A stretch of 45,570 nt of DNA from Pseudomonas lactucae (GTDB lineage Bacteria > Pseudomonadota > Gammaproteobacteria > Pseudomonadales > Pseudomonadaceae): assembly GCF_016937615.1 (NCBI RefSeq), contig NZ_JAFHKI010000124.1:1-45570 (forward strand), written 5' to 3'. Each line of letters opens with the position of its first letter. Positions within the stretch are counted from its first letter, which is position 1. The notes below the pieces were generated by a model, which did no database searches, was not told where the DNA came from, and saw nothing but the letters and a program-made list of their open reading frames with translations. Shown here piece after piece: positions 41,518 through 45,570 of this stretch. A program made the position numbers and the translations under genes.

Positions 41518-41969
41518 GTCAAATCTCCTGCATGATCTTTTTGCTTTTGATCTTTTTGTAAAAAGGCCAGTGCACCGCGAGTGGCACAACTGGGGCGGCC
41601 GATCAGCACGATCCCGCTGAAATGACAGCGGGGCGCGGCATTTTGCAGGCGAACTTTACGGCCTTCAAGGGATTATGACGGGTGACGAAAAATTAACTAC
41701 AAGTCACCCTGTGACTGATTGTCGCAATGCCCTGGAATAATCTCTTTAAATACAGGTAATTAAAGAGGTCTATGGAATTCAAGGTGGTTTTTACATCGCC
41801 GCTGTGAATAGTCGTGCATTGGCCTGTGATAGTCGCTACAAGCCCTGAAAATCATAGCGTTGGGCCATATTTATCAACGACAAGTACAGTCTGTTTAAAT
41901 GCGACATATATTTATATCTGTAGGGAATTTTATTTATTGACTACAAAGTCAGCAAATCACTATTGATCA
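41518..41969. other. Spacer upstream of pntAa with several small repeats
   Basis: 452 bases, AT-rich in its distal half, no credible ORF. Visible: direct repeat GATCTTTTTG at 41534-41543 and 41549-41558; inverted repeat AGTCAC-CCT-GTGACT (41702-41716); inverted repeat CTCTTTAA / TTAAAGAG (41742-41749, 41760-41767). It must carry the pnt promoter; I cannot place it with confidence. Confidence 0.45.
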
Positions 41970-42869
41970 CTAAATGCTGGAGTTGAAGCGCTTCGATTGA
42001 TCGACCAGCCAGTCCTTGAATGCGTGCAGCGAGGCTGATTCGACTTTTCGGTCAGGAATCATCAAGTAATAAGCCTTCAGGCTGGTCAGTGCCTTAGGGC
42101 TTGCAACCACCAGCTGTCGCTCTTCGAGCTCTCGCTGGATAAGGAACGGCGGAATCAGCGCAATGCCCATGTCATGCATGGCGGCTTGGGACAACATCGA
42201 GAATAGTTCGTAACGCGGGCCTGTCATGTCGCGTGGGATATTCAACTGTTGGGCGTTGAACCACTGTCGCCAGGCGTAAGGGCGGGTGGTTTGTTGCAGC
42301 AATGGAAGTTCGGCGATTTCGTGAGGGGTGAGGCGCGCGCGTTTGCCCAGGATTCGCGGGCTGCACACGGGGACAGGGTTTTCTCCCATCAATCGGTGCG
42401 ATTCGGTGCCCGACCACTCGGCATCGCCAAAATAGATCGCTGCGTCAAACTCGGTATCGGCAAACAGAAAGGGCCGGGTACGGTTGGTGAGGTTGACCGT
42501 CACTTCCGGGTGCTGGCGTTGGAAGTCTTTAAGGCGGGGAATCAACCATTGCGTACCAAACGTGGGAACTACAGCCAGCTCAATGGTATTCGCGCCTTGC
42601 TGTCCCATCACTGACAGCGTATCGCGCTCCACGGCATCCAACTGTGCGGCGACTCTGCGGCTATAGGACAGCCCTGCTTCTGTCAGTTTTACTCCGCGAC
42701 GTGAGCGCCGAAACAGCTCGACACTCAAAAACTCCTCAAGACTGGCGATCTGGCGGCAGATGGCGCCTTGGGTGATGGAAAGCTCCTGTGCCGCCTTGGT
42801 AAAGCTCTCGTGGCGGGCTGCTGCTTCAAAACTGACAAGGGCGGTGGTGCTGGGAATTTTTCTGCGCAT
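41970..42869 (-). CDS. gcdR: LysR-type regulator of glutarate catabolism (GcdR-like)
   Basis: 299 aa from ATG 42869 (MRRKIPSTTALVSFEAAARH). N-terminal winged helix-turn-helix (SFTKAAQELSITQGAICRQI), the C-terminal part being a periplasmic-binding-type effector domain. Divergent from gcdH across 156 bases, the conserved arrangement in Pseudomonas in which GcdR activates gcdH in response to glutarate. The spacer contains TTTCGAAGTGAGAAA (42916-42930), a possible but unproven LysR site. Confidence 0.88.
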   Translation of the reverse strand: MRRKIPSTTALVSFEAAARHESFTKAAQELSITQGAICRQIASLEEFLSVELFRRSRRGVKLTEAGLSYSRRVAAQLDAVERDTLSVMGQQGANTIELAVVPTFGTQWLIPRLKDFQRQHPEVTVNLTNRTRPFLFADTEFDAAIYFGDAEWSGTESHRLMGENPVPVCSPRILGKRARLTPHEIAELPLLQQTTRPYAWRQWFNAQQLNIPRDMTGPRYELFSMLSQAAMHDMGIALIPPFLIQRELEERQLVVASPKALTSLKAYYLMIPDRKVESASLHAFKDWLVDQSKRFNSSI

Positions 42870-43025
42870 GTACCTTGTCCTCACTTATGAATCGCATATG
42901 TGGCGCTTTATCGGGTTTCGAAGTGAGAAATTAGCACAACCTTATGCGCAATCCTCGTTTGCTCTAGTCGCTCCCTCGGCCTAGGCTCCTTCCACGACTT
43001 CTGATTTCTGTGCGAGGACTTATTC

Positions 43026-44207
43026 ATGGCTGGCAAGGCAAGCTTCAACTGGATCGATCCGCTGCTGCTGGATCAACAGCTCACCGAAGAAGAGCGCATG
43101 GTGCGCGACAGCGCTGAGCAATTCGCTCAAGACAAGCTGGCGCCGCGTGTCCTCGAGGCCTTCCGTCATGAAAAGACCGACCCTGCGATCTTCCGCGAGA
43201 TGGGAGAAACCGGTTTGCTGGGGGCGATGATCCCGGAGCAGTACGGTGGCAGTGGCTTGAACTACGTCAGCTATGGGTTGATTGCGCGGGAGGTCGAGCG
43301 CGTCGACTCCGGTTACCGTTCGATGATGAGTGTGCAGTCGTCATTGGTGATGGTGCCTATCAATGAGTTCGGTACCGAAGCGCAGAAACAGAAGTACCTG
43401 CCGAAATTGGCTTCTGGCGAATGGATCGGTTGTTTTGGTCTGACCGAGCCCAACCATGGCTCTGATCCGGGCGCAATGATCACGCGTGCGCGCAAAGTGG
43501 AGGGCGGTTACAGCCTGACCGGCGCGAAGATGTGGATAACCAACAGCCCGATTGCGGATGTGTTTGTAGTGTGGGGCAAGGATGACGCGGGTGATATCCG
43601 CGGCTTCGTCCTTGAGAAAGGTTGGAAAGGCCTGAGTGCGCCGGCGATTCATGGCAAGGTCGGTCTGCGCGCCTCCATCACCGGTGAGATCGTGATGGAT
43701 AACGTGTTCGTACCCGAAGAGAACATTTTCCCGGATGTGCGGGGGTTAAAGGGGCCTTTCACCTGCCTGAACTCGGCGCGCTATGGCATCTCCTGGGGCG
43801 CGTTGGGCGCCGCTGAGTTCTGCTGGCATACCGCTCGCCAGTACACCTTGGACCGTCATCAGTTCGGCAGACCCTTGGCTGCGACTCAGTTGATCCAGAA
43901 GAAGCTGGCTGATATGCAGACTGAGATTTCCCTGGCCCTGCAAGGCTGCCTGCGGCTGGGCCGCATGAAGGATGAAGGTACGGCTGCGGTAGAGATTACT
44001 TCGATCATGAAGCGCAACTCGTGCGGCAAGTCCCTGGATATCGCGCGTATGGCGCGGGACATGTTGGGGGGCAACGGCATTTCCGACGAATTCGGAGTCG
44101 CGCGCCATCTGGTGAACCTGGAGGTGGTTAATACCTATGAAGGTACTCACGACGTACATGCCCTGATCCTGGGGCGTGCGCAAACCGGTCTTCAGGCGTT
44201 CTATTAA
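43026..44207 (+). CDS. gcdH: Glutaryl-CoA dehydrogenase
   Basis: 393 aa acyl-CoA dehydrogenase that oxidatively decarboxylates glutaryl-CoA to crotonyl-CoA in lysine/glutarate degradation. Family segments: GCFGLTEPNHGSDPGAMITR (FAD/substrate loop), GAKMWITNSPIADVFVVW, and NTYEGTHDVHALILGRAQTG with catalytic Glu372. GAGG precedes the ATG. A weak promoter candidate (TTGCTC-N17-TAGGCT, 42958-42986) lies upstream. Followed after 12 bases by the CoA-transferase gene. Confidence 0.96.
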   Translation: MAGKASFNWIDPLLLDQQLTEEERMVRDSAEQFAQDKLAPRVLEAFRHEKTDPAIFREMGETGLLGAMIPEQYGGSGLNYVSYGLIAREVERVDSGYRSMMSVQSSLVMVPINEFGTEAQKQKYLPKLASGEWIGCFGLTEPNHGSDPGAMITRARKVEGGYSLTGAKMWITNSPIADVFVVWGKDDAGDIRGFVLEKGWKGLSAPAIHGKVGLRASITGEIVMDNVFVPEENIFPDVRGLKGPFTCLNSARYGISWGALGAAEFCWHTARQYTLDRHQFGRPLAATQLIQKKLADMQTEISLALQGCLRLGRMKDEGTAAVEITSIMKRNSCGKSLDIARMARDMLGGNGISDEFGVARHLVNLEVVNTYEGTHDVHALILGRAQTGLQAFY

Positions 44208-44219
44208 TAGGAGCACGGT

Positions 44220-45440
44220 ATGGGCGCGCTTTCGCATCTGCGGGTGCTGGATTTATCGCGAGTGTTGGCGGGCCCTTGGGCAGGGCAGATCCTTGCGGAC
44301 CTTGGGGCTGAGGTCATTAAGGTCGAGCGGCCGGGTAATGGTGATGACACACGTGCCTGGGGGCCTCCCTTCCTTAAGGATGCCTATGGTGAAAACACCA
44401 GTGAGGCGGCGTATTACCTGTCTGCCAATCGTAATAAAGAGTCGGTGACTATCGACTTCACGCGACCTGAGGGCCAGAAGCTGGTGCGAGATCTGGCGGC
44501 CAAATCCGACATTCTGATCGAGAACTTCAAGGTCGGTGGCCTAGCGGCTTATGGGCTCGACTATGAGTCGCTAAAGGAGATCAATCCGGAGTTGATCTAT
44601 TGCTCGATCACTGGCTTTGGTCAGACAGGACCTTATGCAGCGCGTGCGGGCTATGACTTCATGATCCAGGGCTTGGGCGGGCTGATGAGTCTGACCGGTC
44701 GGCCGGAAGGTGATGAGGGGGCCGGTCCGGTGAAGGTGGGGGTGGCGTTGACTGACATCCTCACCGGGCTCTACTCGACGGTTGCGATGCTTGCTGCGCT
44801 GGCGCATAGGGATCATGACGGCGGTGGGCAGCATATCGATATGGCGCTGCTGGATGTGCAGGTGGCGTGCCTGGCCAATCAGGCGATGAACTACCTGACG
44901 ACGGGGGTGGCGCCGAAGCGGTTAGGCAATGCCCATCCAAACATTGTGCCTTACCAGGATTTCCCTACGGCTGATGGAGATTTCATCCTGACGGTGGGTA
45001 ATGACGGGCAGTTTCGCAAGTTCGCTGAAGTGGCTGGGCAACCGCAATGGGCGGATGATCCGCAGTTCTCTACCAATAAGGCACGGGTGGCTAATCGGGC
45101 GCAGCTGATTCCGCTGATTCGCCAGGCGACTGTCTTCAAGACGACGGCTGAGTGGGTGTCGGCGCTGGAGCGGGTGGGAGTGCCTTGTGGGCCGATCAAT
45201 GACCTGGCGCAGGTATTTGCCGATCCTCAGGTCAGGGCGCGTGGGCTAGCGATGCAGTTGCCTCATGCGCTGGCGGGGATGGTGCCGCAGGTCGCCAGTC
45301 CGATTCGGTTATCCAAGACGCCCGTGGAGTATCGGAGTGCGCCTCCTTTATTGGGAGAGCACACCGCGCAGGTGCTGCAGGGTGTGTTGGGTCTGGCGCC
45401 AGCAAATGTGGCCGTGCTGAGGGAGGCTGGAGTCATCTGA
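44220..45440 (+). CDS. Class III CoA-transferase, succinyl-CoA:glutarate type
   Basis: 406 aa CaiB/BaiF family. Starts MGALSHLRVLDLSRVLAGPW; CoA-binding region AYYLSANRNKESVTIDF; probable catalytic Asp179 in VALTDILTGLYS; GGGQHIDMALLDVQVA follows. Directly behind gcdH, it most likely activates glutarate to glutaryl-CoA, like mitochondrial SUGCT. GGAG lies just before the ATG. Full length, with a TGA at 45438-45440. Confidence 0.92.
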   Translation: MGALSHLRVLDLSRVLAGPWAGQILADLGAEVIKVERPGNGDDTRAWGPPFLKDAYGENTSEAAYYLSANRNKESVTIDFTRPEGQKLVRDLAAKSDILIENFKVGGLAAYGLDYESLKEINPELIYCSITGFGQTGPYAARAGYDFMIQGLGGLMSLTGRPEGDEGAGPVKVGVALTDILTGLYSTVAMLAALAHRDHDGGGQHIDMALLDVQVACLANQAMNYLTTGVAPKRLGNAHPNIVPYQDFPTADGDFILTVGNDGQFRKFAEVAGQPQWADDPQFSTNKARVANRAQLIPLIRQATVFKTTAEWVSALERVGVPCGPINDLAQVFADPQVRARGLAMQLPHALAGMVPQVASPIRLSKTPVEYRSAPPLLGEHTAQVLQGVLGLAPANVAVLREAGVI

Positions 45441-45519
45441 GGGCTTCTTCAATATATAGAAGTATGTTGGTGGTTTTTTAATCAAGTCCAGGTCTTTGAT
45501 AGAAAATCAAAATTAATAG

Positions 45520-45547
45520 TTGACGGCAGATTCTGGAGGCCTATAAT
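45520..45547 (+). promoter_or_regulatory. Strong sigma-70 promoter at the window edge
   Basis: -35 TTGACG (45520-45525), 16-base spacer, perfect -10 TATAAT (45542-45547), an A/T-rich UP-like tract upstream (GATAGAAAATCAAAATTAAT) and a GC-rich stretch after the -10 (TCGCCCACTTCC). These are the marks of a stable-RNA promoter; the gene itself lies outside the window. Confidence 0.7.
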
Positions 45548-45570
45548 TCGCCCACTTCCGGCGCAGTCGA

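Overview
The window is a chromosomal segment of a Pseudomonas, most likely of the P. fluorescens group. The coding DNA is GC-rich. The gene order znuA/zur-znuCB, thrB, polA, engB, cytochrome c4, dsbA, a diguanylate cyclase, ampDh2, kinB-algB, gltP is the one I recall for Pseudomonas. Spacers carry the short palindromic REP-like repeats of fluorescent pseudomonads. I see no prophage, insertion sequence, tRNA, rRNA or CRISPR array.

Layout. 1-3.9 kb: zinc uptake, with zur-znuC-znuB and a lipoprotein gene on the minus strand, divergent from znuA. 3.9-9 kb: homoserine kinase, a DUF2782 protein, DNA polymerase I, the small RNA ErsA behind a near-consensus AlgU (sigma-22) promoter, and the GTPase EngB. 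9-13.8 kb: a wrecked cytochrome c5 gene, cytochrome c4, dsbA, an EEP-family hydrolase and a diguanylate cyclase. 13.9-19.2 kb: AmpDh2 amidase (frameshifted), the KinB/AlgB two-component pair, then a small membrane protein behind a canonical sigma-54 promoter, a DUF1328 protein and an Ivy-type lysozyme inhibitor. 19.2-22.6 kb: glutamate symporter gltP with a structured leader, and an SpmA-SpmB fusion. 22.6-26.2 kb: a four-gene Mla/Pqi-like lipid transport operon. 26.2-33 kb: a DUF5924/DUF2914 membrane protein, an M16 peptidase, a Na/Pi cotransporter, a TerC protein and a CitMHS citrate symporter. 33-36.9 kb: a Pseudomonas-type module of three DUF2388 exported proteins, one DUF4105 protein and a DUF1127 protein. 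36.9-41.5 kb: succinyl-CoA:acetate CoA-transferase and the proton-pumping transhydrogenase pntAa-pntAb-pntB. 42-45.4 kb: the glutarate module gcdR / gcdH / CoA-transferase. The last 50 bases hold a strong promoter for something beyond the window.

Most notable. (1) A shared AACTGTACCT element lies at the promoters of both a DUF2388 gene and the DUF1127 gene. At the DUF2388 gene it brackets a perfect TATAAT, which suggests one unknown regulator for the module. (2) A possible 22-codon leader ORF upstream of the citrate symporter has a Crc/Hfq-type AACAACAACAA motif just before its ribosome binding site. (3) A sigma-54 promoter with an upstream palindrome sits beside algB. (4) The cytochrome c5 gene lost its heme motif and has a stop at codon 3. 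(5) Four genes (ampDh2, Na/Pi cotransporter, citrate symporter, DUF4105) are each broken by loss of one G/C base. In each case restoring one base gives a full-length family member, so sequence error must be considered before calling them pseudogenes.
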